Assembly: GCA_033764965.1 (NCBI GenBank)
Contig: JANRIN010000137.1
Coordinates: 1 to 64,000 of the forward strand
Reading direction: 5' to 3'
DNA from: JSC-12 sp033764965
Lineage (GTDB): Bacteria; Cyanobacteriota; Cyanobacteriia; Leptolyngbyales; Leptolyngbyaceae
Length of the DNA: 64,000 nt
Shown here: positions 26,219 to 35,025 of the stretch, one piece after another
How the letters are laid out: each line of letters starts with the position of its first letter
How positions within the stretch are numbered: position 1 is the stretch's first letter
Translations under genes and position numbers: made by a program
Notes under the pieces: model-generated
Told to the model about the DNA's origin: nothing
What the model saw: only the letters and a program-made list of their open reading frames with translations
The model's database searches: none

Positions 26219-27817
26219 CTAACGCTGAATTTCAAAGAATGTATTGAACACCACGGAGACCGATTGCCCCTGCTGCACAACCATCAACTTGGGGCGGGAG
26301 TATTGCTGCTCGGTAATGGTGTCAGCCCGCTTTCGCAGGCGATCGGCGGTCACGCCAAAAAATCCTTCCAGGGCAGCACCCAAAATGTTAGGACTGCGGC
26401 GCTTGCGACTAAAGGCTTGTCCATTGCTAAAGGGGGCATCGAAGCTGGAGAAACTTTCCTCATCCGGTTGGTTGAGCAATTCTCCAACTTTTCCCAACGC
26501 ATTTAAACCACCCACTAGCAAATCCTGTCCCGCCACAATTCCGGCTCCATCCTCAAAAGCTTGAGCAATCAATGGTTCATTCTGTGCCCCTCGAACCAGC
26601 AAGCTATTTGCCGGGACTTGTTGTTGCCGCGTATTGCCTCCCCAGTCTTTGTAGACGATCGCAACTGCACTTTGATCCACATGACCTGTAAACTGTTCGA
26701 CCCTGTTCACCTCGGTAATCAAAAGCGTGCCTTTGGGCAAGGCTATCCGTCCATCGGTGGCAATCACATCTTCGGTTAGTTCAACGGTGAAACGTCCCAA
26801 ACCTGGCTTCGTTTCCTCCGATGCCAGCATCGGGACAACGACAGTTGCAGGAACGGTCGTGCCAATCGCCACCTGCATTGGCTCACTATCGAGCGATCGC
26901 TCATTCAAAATCCGCTGTTGGGTAGCGTTATTGCTCGGTGCGATCAATCGTCTGGAGGCAAGCTGGACGGAATTGTTTAGCGCCGGGAGTTCAAGGATTT
27001 CATCAGTCGAGAAATCGCTACTTGATTGCTGGACTGGATTAATCTTCGGCTCAAATCCAATCCGCACCGTTGGAATCACACCCGAACCTGTCGCTGCCTC
27101 CACAATTTGCTGAGTAGTAGCGGCTGAGGGAATTGAGCTATCGGCTGTTTGAACCGACTCCTCCGTATTGTCGGTTTGTTGCTGTCCCAGTTGCGCTAAT
27201 TGATTCCAGCGGGCAAAGGGGTCGATGAGTTCAGCTTTTGGGAGCAGTTGTGTTGTACGAACCACAGGTACAGGGCGCTCTCTCGGTGGGCTAAATCGCT
27301 CAATCACACGCGGTTCTGGCGGTTCAGATCGGATGACGCGCCGTGGCTCTCGCCGTTCTCGCCGCTCTCGCTCCTGTCGCTTGACGGGGGTTGACTTAGA
27401 TTTGGGTTCTGCCCCCTCAGCTTTCACCTGCTGTTGCTGGAACGCCAACTGGCTTTTGAGCTCGGCTGAGTCATCTGGACTCAACGTGGGGACAGGAGTG
27501 GGAGCGGTAGCAACTTCTGGAACCCTTTTGGAGGACGGTGCCAGTAGTCCAAACCAGATGCCAGTGCCAGCTAGAAACAGTAACCCAACAGGCAGAGCTA
27601 CAGCCGCCATTCGGGGAAACGGCGACTCATGCACCGGGCGCGTATCGCCACCCTCCTGTTCCTGTACCAGTCGATACTCGGTTTCCAGTAGTTGCTCCGG
27701 TTGCTCTGGCTGGTAGCCTGCCAGTCGTGCGGCTTCATCTGGATCGATGGTGGTTGGCGGTGGAGTGGGGGAAGTCGCTGAGGTAGCTTGGGAAGAATGG
27801 TGTCCGTTTTCAGGCAT
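26219..27817 (-). CDS. VirB10/TrbI-like T4SS scaffold protein
   Basis: A 532-residue inner-membrane-anchored protein. The N-terminal ~75 residues are cytoplasmic. One TM helix follows (MAAVALPVGLLFLAGTGIWF, about 70-89), then a Pro/Arg/Ser-rich periplasmic stretch (about 95-300). The C-terminal beta-barrel domain of TrbI/VirB10 begins with a Thr/Val-rich strand and continues GRFTVELTEDVIATDGRIAL, PKGTLLITEVNRVEQF, then the family strands ending VVQQGQSVSVVFNTFFEIQR. In T4SSs this protein bridges inner and outer membranes and responds to ATP use. It lies between VirB8- and VirB9-like genes with short gaps, the usual B8-B9-B10 neighbourhood. Confidence 0.8.
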   Translation of the reverse strand: MPENGHHSSQATSATSPTPPPTTIDPDEAARLAGYQPEQPEQLLETEYRLVQEQEGGDTRPVHESPFPRMAAVALPVGLLFLAGTGIWFGLLAPSSKRVPEVATAPTPVPTLSPDDSAELKSQLAFQQQQVKAEGAEPKSKSTPVKRQERERRERREPRRVIRSEPPEPRVIERFSPPRERPVPVVRTTQLLPKAELIDPFARWNQLAQLGQQQTDNTEESVQTADSSIPSAATTQQIVEAATGSGVIPTVRIGFEPKINPVQQSSSDFSTDEILELPALNNSVQLASRRLIAPSNNATQQRILNERSLDSEPMQVAIGTTVPATVVVPMLASEETKPGLGRFTVELTEDVIATDGRIALPKGTLLITEVNRVEQFTGHVDQSAVAIVYKDWGGNTRQQQVPANSLLVRGAQNEPLIAQAFEDGAGIVAGQDLLVGGLNALGKVGELLNQPDEESFSSFDAPFSNGQAFSRKRRSPNILGAALEGFFGVTADRLRKRADTITEQQYSRPKLMVVQQGQSVSVVFNTFFEIQR

Positions 27818-27832
27818 GGTTTCAGGTTCAAT

Positions 27833-28585
27833 CTAAGGTTGGCTAGAGGGGGTGAATGGCTCAAGTTTGCTGATCTCTAATCCAGCTTCTCGGAGGCTGT
27901 AGACGGCTTTTTCAACCTCCAGGGCATTCTTACCGAGCGGGGATTTGGGAATATCGACGGCTTCGAGAGTAAAGGTGCGGTTGAAGGGAATTTCTTCTTC
28001 GCCCTGCTGACTGACGATCGTGCGAGTGGCAATCATGTCTACCTGATATTTGCCAGGAGCGACCGTTCGAGGTTCGGACAAGTATTTGACTAAAAGAACC
28101 GATCGCACTTCACCACTAAACACACCACCCGGTGTCAGTTCTGAGATCGCCTTTCTTGACTCTTCCCGAAAACTGCTGGTCTCTGACTCTTTGGCTTTGC
28201 CCTGCAACAGGTAGGAAGCGAGATAGGCAGTCGTGGTCAGACGGTTACGACCCACTTTGTAGCCCTTATCCGGTTCAGGCGTACCGGGTAGCTTACTTTC
28301 CCAGTTCCAGGTCAGCATTGCCCAGTTGCGTGCCACGTTTTTGATCACATCTGATGTGCGATACGTACCCTCTTCTTCTGTCATGACTGAGGCACTGCCA
28401 TTCGTCAGTTGCACAAAGGTGGTCTTCCGGGCAGCGAGATGATTGATGCGGGCGGCTAGAAACAGGATGAAGAGCGTTTGCAGGGCAACAAAAATCGTCA
28501 GCCCCAGGAAGCTCATGGGCAAGAGGTTTTTGCTCTCCGGCAACAGTGTGGGTTGAAAGCGGCGAATTTTCTGCATAGCGTTCAT
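27833..28585 (-). CDS. VirB8/TraE-like inner-membrane T4SS protein
   Basis: A 250-residue protein with one TM helix close to the N-terminus (LGLTIFVALQTLFILFLAARI, about 27-48) and a periplasmic domain. Segments such as SDVIKNVARNWAMLTWNW, GRNRLTTTAYLASYLLQ and VFSGEVRSVLLVKYLSEPRTVAPGKY (strand-turn-strand) match the size and helix/sheet order of the VirB8/TraE NTF2-like domain. It starts the leftward operon and is 15 bases from the VirB10-like gene. Identification depends on size, topology and position; sequence identity with well-studied VirB8 is low. Confidence 0.6.
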   Translation of the reverse strand: MNAMQKIRRFQPTLLPESKNLLPMSFLGLTIFVALQTLFILFLAARINHLAARKTTFVQLTNGSASVMTEEEGTYRTSDVIKNVARNWAMLTWNWESKLPGTPEPDKGYKVGRNRLTTTAYLASYLLQGKAKESETSSFREESRKAISELTPGGVFSGEVRSVLLVKYLSEPRTVAPGKYQVDMIATRTIVSQQGEEEIPFNRTFTLEAVDIPKSPLGKNALEVEKAVYSLREAGLEISKLEPFTPSSQP

Positions 28586-28905
28586 TTAGGACATCTGACG
28601 TTCCATTGTTTGCCGTCTGAGCAAGGGCGACATCGGAGCAATGGCAGGTTTTGAATTGGGTTCCAACGAGATGGAGAAATTTAGAGCAATAAATACTGTA
28701 ATTTCTCCCAGGTGGCATAGCCTGATTAGGAAACTACCAATCATACCCACGATTAAACAAAGCTCTCAAATGCTTCTACGCCAACGCCTACAGCATCCTA
28801 TCACCTGGTTGATAGATTGGTTTTAAGTCTAAATTTAGGGTGAAAAAACTGGGCTAATTGGGAGATCACAATTGAGGAACGGTGATTCAAGATAAAGGCT
28901 AATTC
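28586..28905. promoter_or_regulatory. Divergent promoter region of the T4SS operons
   Basis: This 320-base gap separates the leftward VirB8-10 arm from the rightward VirB2-6 arm, so both promoters should lie here. GGAGAAATT (28,673-28,681) and AATTTCTCC (28,700-28,708) form an inverted repeat with an 18-base spacer, a possible operator for joint control. The 28,800-28,870 segment upstream of the rightward arm is AT-rich. No protein gene is convincing (the frame at 28,641-28,826 is featureless). Confidence 0.5.
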
Positions 28906-29526
28906 GTGTTCTTCATGTCCTTCATTGCGAGTCTTTTTCTGATGCTGATGCACAAATTTCACTCCAATCGTTCCACTTTCGCTTTTGCTAAATTGAGTGC
29001 TGCACTGGGTCTAAAGCCACAAGATACTCCCTGGATTGCTTCTATCACTGCAATGGCAGGCTGGTTCTTTTATCGTCATCCGGTTCTGTCCTTTCCAATC
29101 GCGATCGGCGTTGCATTCACAGTGTTGGTTATGTTCCTGGACAAACAACTCCAGGTATTTAATCGCTTCACTAAACTGAGATTACGACCCTGGTACATTC
29201 TGGTTCCATTCGCGGTGATCGCCTTCATCCTCAACACCCTGCAACCGGCTCACGCCATTTTCCTCAGTGGGTTGCAGGAATTTATTGCTGAAATCGCTAC
29301 AGAGAGTGCGGCAGGCGGTGAGGGGGTTTCAGAAGACACGATCGAGCTGGTGTTCAACATCATCCGTGCCATTTTCTTACTGCTGGTGGCGGTCGCTGCT
29401 CTGTTTGCCTACAACCAGGCACAGCAGGGAAATGACTGGCGACCGATCGCGGGTCAGATTGCCCTCGCTTTTGGCGTGGTGCTGGGGCTGGATGTGATCA
29501 CCGCTCTGTTTGTGCAAGAAGCCTGA
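28906..29526 (+). CDS. VirB2-like pilin-type membrane protein
   Basis: A 206-residue protein with four or five hydrophobic helices. After the second or third helix there is a signal-peptidase-like site (LQPAHA, about 113-118), followed by FLSGLQEFIAEIA and two closely spaced helices (IIRAIFLLLVAVAALFAY and IAGQIALAFGVVLGLDVI), with a short polar loop NQAQQGNDWRP between. The last ~90 residues thus have the form of a mature VirB2/TrbC pilin; the longer N-terminus is unusual. GTG 28,906 or ATG 28,915 can start it. It heads the rightward operon before the VirB3- and VirB4-like genes, exactly where VirB2 is expected. Confidence 0.55.
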   Translation: MFFMSFIASLFLMLMHKFHSNRSTFAFAKLSAALGLKPQDTPWIASITAMAGWFFYRHPVLSFPIAIGVAFTVLVMFLDKQLQVFNRFTKLRLRPWYILVPFAVIAFILNTLQPAHAIFLSGLQEFIAEIATESAAGGEGVSEDTIELVFNIIRAIFLLLVAVAALFAYNQAQQGNDWRPIAGQIALAFGVVLGLDVITALFVQEA

Positions 29527-29580
29527 AGCCTCGTCTTCGTTGCGTCTGATGCTGATTTGATTGTTGTTTGTGTTGAAACT

Positions 29581-29919
29581 ATGGCACTCCGAGATCCTGA
29601 CAAAGACTTTATCAAAGTCAACAAAGCTCTGGGTAAAGTTCCCAGCATTGGACCGATTCCAGCGAATCAACTGGTGCCCTGGGCGTGCATCTTCTTCCTC
29701 TCCTGGATCGTGATGCAAGAACTGCTGGGTCTCGGATTGTTTGCCTTCTTCGCCCTCTCGTTCTGGCTGATCGTCAGCTTTTGGTTGCTCACAGGCAATC
29801 GGTCTTACGACTTTACAGATCGGCTCAAGAATCCACCTGGAAGCGATTGGACGGTGGGCTATCGCTCTTACCGATCGCTGCTTCAGCCAACAAAACAGCC
29901 ACGCCCTCAACGCCGATAA
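29581..29919 (+). CDS. VirB3-like T4SS membrane protein
   Basis: A 112-residue protein starting at ATG 29,581 (MALRDPDKDFIKVNKALGK); the upstream start gives an unlikely extension. Two adjacent hydrophobic helices (ANQLVPWACIFFLSWIV and LGLGLFAFFALSFWLIVSFW), preceded by a short cytoplasmic N-terminus, match VirB3/TraL architecture. It lies 21 bases before the VirB4-like ATPase, and VirB3 and VirB4 are neighbours or fused in most T4SSs. Confidence 0.6.
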   Translation: MALRDPDKDFIKVNKALGKVPSIGPIPANQLVPWACIFFLSWIVMQELLGLGLFAFFALSFWLIVSFWLLTGNRSYDFTDRLKNPPGSDWTVGYRSYRSLLQPTKQPRPQRR

Positions 29920-29940
29920 GCCCCTTCTGCTTAAACACCT

Positions 29941-32829
29941 ATGAACCGGAAACCTCTGCCCACAACCGTTGTGACCGACCAGTTGGGTCAGCGTCATGTC
30001 CTGCATCCATTTGAAAATCAACTTGACCTCTGCTGCATGGCGCGGTTGCTCAAAGACAATCGGGAGGTGGGTGCTTACCTACTCAATCGCGGCAATTCCT
30101 GGCAACTTGTGTTTGGCTTCCGGCTACGGGGGCTGCACACCCACCTGACTCGCGAGGAACTGATGTCCATCAGTACTCAACTGGAAGAGGCGATGAAAGA
30201 CTGTCCAACCGGGGAGTCCCTGCGCTTCTACCTCAGTTGTTTTGCGGAAGACACCGATCGTCAGCAAGAATTGGACTCGTTAGTGAATCAGACCGCATCC
30301 TCTCTGGCACGGGTACTGGGGCGGTCTGAGCAAGCACGGGTACAGCAACTCACCCAATCGGGAATGCGACGACAGTGGGAGTCTCTGGTGTTTTGCACCT
30401 ACACCATCGACGAATCGGGTCAGCCGCAGTGGGGCGATGTGATCAGCAAACTGACCCGCACGCTGATGTCTGGAGTACAAAACTTTTCAGACTGGCTACG
30501 AGGCGCGGAACGGGAGTCACATAAACGGTTTCTGGTACAGGTCTTTGCTCAAGCCTGGGAGTCGTTTCAAACCTGGGAATTGTTGCTGGATGCCAAAGCA
30601 GGGCTAGAGGTGTCACCCCTGACTGCTCAGGATCTCTGGCAGTGGATCTGGTTGCGGTTCAATCGAGTTGCAGCCCCTCCCCTGCCTCAGTGCTTAACCT
30701 GGCAGGATTCCCCCGAAGGTACTGAGTTGGTGGAAGCCACCACCACAAGTCGTCACTCTACGACAGTCTTGATTGGAGGTAGGGATGGACAATCTGCCTG
30801 TCCAGAGCATCGGCAGAATCGCTCCTGCGTCTGGGTCAACCGACGAGTCGGTGGACTGCTAATGATGCAGGAGCCACCAGAGGGTTGGCTCAACACTCGC
30901 GCTCAACTGTCTGCCCTGTGGAAGGTGTTGTCCCATTCGGGAGTACGCGATACGGAAGTGCTGGTGGAAATCAATCCCGCCAGTCGGGTTCTGATTCAGG
31001 ACAACCTGGCACGCACTGCCCGCCAATCTCGCACCTCTTCAACCCGTGCCTTGCAGAAAGGGCAGGGGCGGGATGTCGGGGCGGAAGTGAAGGCGGAGGA
31101 GTCGTTTGAGGCACAGCGCAAACTCTACAAGGGGTCAGTGGCATTGCATTGTTCAGTCGTGCTGACCGTGTGGCGCAATACCACTGACGAGTTGGATAGT
31201 GCCTGTGACCTGCTGGCAAAGAGTTTTGGCTCTGCCAGTGTGGTGCGAGTGCGGCATGTTGCCTGGGAGGTCTGGCTGCAAAGTTTACCAATCACGCTCC
31301 GGCGGCTGATGCAGTTCAATTCGCCCCTCGACCTGGAAGACCGTCGCCTCACCCTCGACAACGAGACGGTGATGGGAGTGCTGCCGCTGATGCTACCTCG
31401 ATCGCTTGACGCTGGAGGGGTAGAATTCGTGACGATGGCAGGCGGCAGACCACTTCACCTCGATCTGTTTGAGCGGCAAACCGTCCACGCCTTGCTCACC
31501 GGGCAAACGGGTTCAGGGAAGTCGGTGTTGCTAGCACAGTTCATTTACCGGGCATTGCTGTGCAATATCCCGGTCACTGGAATGGATATGCCAACTGCAG
31601 CGGGAGAATCGACGTTCAAAACGCTGGTGGAAGCCTTGGGAGCAGAGCTTGGAGCTTATGTAGACATTCGCTCTAAACGAGACAACCTACTGCAACCGCC
31701 CGATCTGAGGGCATTTGACGACTCCGAGTTTGAGTCGCGCCTCAAGTCCTGGAAAAGTTTTGTGCGGAAGGCGCTCAACACGCTGGTCATGGGCAAGCTG
31801 CATAGTCCCCACCTAGCACAGCGAGTCGATGACATCTTGCTGCAAGCCTTGGAGGTGTTTCTAGAAGATGGGGACATGATCGAGCGGTACAATCTGGCAT
31901 TCCAATTCGGTTGGCGATCGCCCCAGTGGCAGCAGATACCCACACTGCACGATTTCATCCGCTACGTCTCGAAAGAACGGTTACAGCTCACGTCCTACGA
32001 AGCGATCGATGCTCAGGCAATTAACCAGATCCGCTCTCGCCTCCAAGCGGTGCTGGCTTCTCCCCTGGGTGATGTCCTCGGTCGTCCCAGCAACATTTCA
32101 CCGGAACCCCTGATGAAGTTCTTTGCGCTCACCGGACTGGACAACGACTTTGATGCCCTGGTGCTGTCGATCGTCGCCTATGGAGCCTGCATTCGCACCG
32201 CCCTCTCCTACCCCAAAAGTCTGTTTGTCGGGGATGAGTTGTCTACCCTGTTCAAAAAAGATGGCTTTGCCAACGTCGTGGGGGAACTGTGTGCTACGGC
32301 TCGGAAGGACGGGATCTCGATTCTGCTCTCCTCACAAGACCCCGATACGATTGCCACTTGTTCGGCGGGTTCCATGATTATGCAGAACTTGACCTACCGC
32401 CTGACCGGACGATTAACCGCCAATGCCTGTGCGTCGTTCCATCGCTACCTCGGCTACCCGATGGAGGTAATTGTCGAAAATGCCTCCGAGAAGTTTTTGC
32501 CGCGTCGCTCCAACCTGTCCTCTTGCTGGTTGATCGAGCGATCCGGGCAGTTTTGGAGCGTCTTCTACAGTCCAGCAGAAATGCTCCTGGCAACCGTTGC
32601 CAGCGGGGAAGGCGAACGCGCGGCACGGGCAAGGGTTTTAGCACAGTATCCCGACACAGAGGTAGGACGGATCGAAGGACTGGCAGCGTTTACGCCCCTG
32701 TACATTGCAGCACTGAAGGAGGGGAGCGGCTTCGACCAGATTGCGGCATCAACTCAGCCGCACTGGCAACATTCAATCTCATCAGAACAATCATCAGAGT
32801 CTCATCAACCCCTGATCCAGGTTCGTTAG
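29941..32829 (+). CDS. VirB4/TraC-like T4SS ATPase
   Basis: A 962-residue ATPase that powers pilus assembly and substrate transfer at the inner membrane. The first ~480 residues form the family's N-terminal domain (ELMSISTQLEEAMKDCPTGE and repeated beta-alpha units). The motor domain has LLTGQTGSGKSVLLAQFI (Walker A 521-528) and LFVGDELSTLF (Walker B, Asp765-Glu766), with ARKDGISILLSSQDP as the following motif, as in VirB4/VirD4-type ATPases. There are no TM helices. It is flanked by VirB3- and VirB5-like genes. It could also be described as TraC-like; a coupling protein (VirD4) is less likely because of length and position. Confidence 0.85.
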   Translation: MNRKPLPTTVVTDQLGQRHVLHPFENQLDLCCMARLLKDNREVGAYLLNRGNSWQLVFGFRLRGLHTHLTREELMSISTQLEEAMKDCPTGESLRFYLSCFAEDTDRQQELDSLVNQTASSLARVLGRSEQARVQQLTQSGMRRQWESLVFCTYTIDESGQPQWGDVISKLTRTLMSGVQNFSDWLRGAERESHKRFLVQVFAQAWESFQTWELLLDAKAGLEVSPLTAQDLWQWIWLRFNRVAAPPLPQCLTWQDSPEGTELVEATTTSRHSTTVLIGGRDGQSACPEHRQNRSCVWVNRRVGGLLMMQEPPEGWLNTRAQLSALWKVLSHSGVRDTEVLVEINPASRVLIQDNLARTARQSRTSSTRALQKGQGRDVGAEVKAEESFEAQRKLYKGSVALHCSVVLTVWRNTTDELDSACDLLAKSFGSASVVRVRHVAWEVWLQSLPITLRRLMQFNSPLDLEDRRLTLDNETVMGVLPLMLPRSLDAGGVEFVTMAGGRPLHLDLFERQTVHALLTGQTGSGKSVLLAQFIYRALLCNIPVTGMDMPTAAGESTFKTLVEALGAELGAYVDIRSKRDNLLQPPDLRAFDDSEFESRLKSWKSFVRKALNTLVMGKLHSPHLAQRVDDILLQALEVFLEDGDMIERYNLAFQFGWRSPQWQQIPTLHDFIRYVSKERLQLTSYEAIDAQAINQIRSRLQAVLASPLGDVLGRPSNISPEPLMKFFALTGLDNDFDALVLSIVAYGACIRTALSYPKSLFVGDELSTLFKKDGFANVVGELCATARKDGISILLSSQDPDTIATCSAGSMIMQNLTYRLTGRLTANACASFHRYLGYPMEVIVENASEKFLPRRSNLSSCWLIERSGQFWSVFYSPAEMLLATVASGEGERAARARVLAQYPDTEVGRIEGLAAFTPLYIAALKEGSGFDQIAASTQPHWQHSISSEQSSESHQPLIQVR

Positions 32830-32854
32830 TTCAACTTATTACAAAGGAAAAATC

Positions 32855-33850
32855 ATGTATCGGTCATTCATTTGGAAACTGTTGTTGATATCCCCGATCG
32901 CCGCAGGAGTGATCACATTAAAACATCCCAATCCGGCATGGGCACAGTACACCGATGCCACTGGACTACCTGTGAGTACAGGAGGTTTCGCGGGTCCAAT
33001 TAACTCGGATCGTCCACTCGATGGAATCAACAGTTCGACTGCAACCGTGCCTGATTCTGTGCAGTCGGGCGTTCAAACGGTTACTTCCGTGTTGGACAGC
33101 GTAGGACTTGGCAATATTTCATCAGAAATTCGTTCGGTGTTTGCGCGAGTCTCAGGCTGGTTTAATCTAGGTGCAATCTTTGGTTCAGAGGGAGCGATCG
33201 CGCAGGTGCTACAGGGCAATCTATCAGCGTTAGAGATACCGGACACCTCCAAAACTGCCGCGACAATTTTTCAAGATGGCAATGTGGGCGAGTCCTCCAC
33301 CTTAGCCACCCGTTTAGAGTCCAAAACTTCCCAACCCAGTTTTGGCGTTAAAGCGGATCTGAACCATAGTTCCGATCGAGATACCGCACGCGGCATTGCC
33401 TACAGTTCTGCGATGGGGGAAGCGGCACAAACTGGAGGCGCACAACGACTGCAATCTGTCAGCAACGCGGCAGCCATCAACACGCAGTTAGGGCAGGAGT
33501 CTCAGACGTTGGATGTGACACAGCAAATCATGCAGAACCTCTCCGGGCAGATGGCACAAGATGCCCAAATTCAGGTAGCACTGTACGGTGAAGCGCATCA
33601 GGCACGGATCGATCGAGCAAACGGGTTGATTCTGCAAACTCAGATGGCGGAACTGTTGAATGGAAACAATGCGTCCGAGAGACGAGCAGAGATCGCTGCC
33701 AATCGAGCGGTGGGGCGGGGTGCAGCCTTTCTCAACTTACCCGGTGGCAAGGTGTTGGATGGTAGCAGTACCAGTTCCATTTCAGGAGCCATTCGAGCGG
33801 CACAGGAGACAATTACTCCGTCCAACTTGCAGCGGGCGTTGGGTGAGTAG
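32855..33850 (+). CDS. Secreted VirB5/TrbJ-like T4SS protein
   Basis: A 331-residue exported protein: signal peptide 1-30 (LLLISPIAAGVITL, cleavage at AWA-QY). The first part of the mature protein is Gly/Ser/Thr-rich. The second half (about 190-290) is helical with GAQRLQSVSNAAAINTQLGQ and QEIMQNL-like heptads, similar to TrbJ/VirB5 helices. It precedes the VirB6-like gene by 5 bases, the VirB5-VirB6 order of many systems. ATG 32,855 has AAAGGAAAA just upstream. Assignment to VirB5 is from layout and helical content; no strong motif exists for this family. Confidence 0.5.
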   Translation: MYRSFIWKLLLISPIAAGVITLKHPNPAWAQYTDATGLPVSTGGFAGPINSDRPLDGINSSTATVPDSVQSGVQTVTSVLDSVGLGNISSEIRSVFARVSGWFNLGAIFGSEGAIAQVLQGNLSALEIPDTSKTAATIFQDGNVGESSTLATRLESKTSQPSFGVKADLNHSSDRDTARGIAYSSAMGEAAQTGGAQRLQSVSNAAAINTQLGQESQTLDVTQQIMQNLSGQMAQDAQIQVALYGEAHQARIDRANGLILQTQMAELLNGNNASERRAEIAANRAVGRGAAFLNLPGGKVLDGSSTSSISGAIRAAQETITPSNLQRALGE

Positions 33851-33855
33851 GAGCG

Positions 33856-34989
33856 ATGGAAATGTTCAATTCACTGGTACTTGCCCAAGCCGGGGCTGAT
33901 TCTGCCTTTAATGTGATCACCCAGACGATCGACCTGAGCCGCAGCACTGCCGAAGCCTGGAACCGGGTCTGGGTGGAGATTTTTCGCCAGAACATCGCGA
34001 CTGGAGAAGCGGGATTGTGGATTGCCCTGGTGCGGTTTTCATTGACGCTGGCAGCTATTTGCATTCTATTTCTGGCAATTAAGGATGGGAAGAACATTGT
34101 CTCCCGTCAATCCTGGTCAGATTTGGGGGCGATCTTTGTTTGGCCTCTGATCGTGATTCTGTTTCTCAGTGGAGACGGCAACCTGTTGTCCAATACGGTG
34201 TTGTTCATTCGCAATTTCTCAACGGCTCAGGTGCGACAAGTGCTGGAAATTCAGGTGGGGGATCTGACATTTGAACGGGCGATCGCCAACACATCTCTAA
34301 CGCAATCGGCACGCTCTCAAATTGATGCAATTTACCTGGAATGTCGGGACAAGACCGGGGATGCTCTGGTGCGCTGCTGGAACGATCCGGCAAAGCAAAC
34401 GGCAGCCCAACAGATTGTGGCAGATGCAGAGCGGGCAAACGGTGGGAATGGCTTGCAGGTGTTGCGAGACTACCTGTCAAACCTGAACTCCCTTGTCAAT
34501 CCAGTCGGGTCATTTGTTGGGCAGGGACTGAGTGGCACCCTGTTTGATCCGCTGTCTGCCCCCCTGCAAAAGCTGGCAGAACTCATTCTCTGGGGCTTGA
34601 CCTGGGCGTTTCTCAATGCCTTGGAAGCGGCGCTGTTGCTGACTGGCATCTTTGCACCGATCGCGATGGCACTGAGCATCATTCCAATGGAGCCAAAACC
34701 CGTCTGGACATGGCTGATTGGGTTTGCGTCTCTGTACTCGATGCAACTCGGATGGAATTTGTTAGTCGGGGTTATGTCAACGGTGCTGGTAATCGCTGGG
34801 GCACAGACGATCGCTGACCTGGCATTTCCGCTTTTCATTGCCATTTTTGCGCCCCTGATTGTCACTGCCCTGTCGTTCCGGGGTGGAGTGGCAATCTACA
34901 GCGCCATCAGTAACGCCTCGAGTGCCATCCTCAATGCCGTGTCCAACTTCACGGGGGCGCTGACCACCATTCTGGTTAGAGGCGTTTAG
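33856..34989 (+). CDS. VirB6/TrbL-like polytopic T4SS protein
   Basis: A 377-residue inner-membrane protein with about seven hydrophobic helices: two near residues 50-105 (WIALVRFSLTLAAICILFLA, IFVWPLIVILFL), a soluble region with coiled-coil content (110-220) and a C-terminal cluster (LWGLTWAFLNALEAALLL, LTGIFAPIAMALSIIP, LGWNLLVGVMSTVLVIAG, LAFPLFIAIFAPLIVTALSF). A central loop carrying the conserved Trp after a helix pair and the Gly/Ser/Ala-rich end are like VirB6/TrbL. It directly follows the VirB5-like gene. The extracellular loop 120-200 could contact substrate. Confidence 0.65.
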   Translation: MEMFNSLVLAQAGADSAFNVITQTIDLSRSTAEAWNRVWVEIFRQNIATGEAGLWIALVRFSLTLAAICILFLAIKDGKNIVSRQSWSDLGAIFVWPLIVILFLSGDGNLLSNTVLFIRNFSTAQVRQVLEIQVGDLTFERAIANTSLTQSARSQIDAIYLECRDKTGDALVRCWNDPAKQTAAQQIVADAERANGGNGLQVLRDYLSNLNSLVNPVGSFVGQGLSGTLFDPLSAPLQKLAELILWGLTWAFLNALEAALLLTGIFAPIAMALSIIPMEPKPVWTWLIGFASLYSMQLGWNLLVGVMSTVLVIAGAQTIADLAFPLFIAIFAPLIVTALSFRGGVAIYSAISNASSAILNAVSNFTGALTTILVRGV

Positions 34990-35025
34990 GGTCAGCAAAA
35001 GTAATTGAACAGGAGGACTGGGGTG

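Noticed and set aside
27225..27716. 163-codon rightward Arg/Ser-rich frame
   Set aside because: Antisense of the Pro/Arg-rich region of the VirB10-like gene; low complexity.
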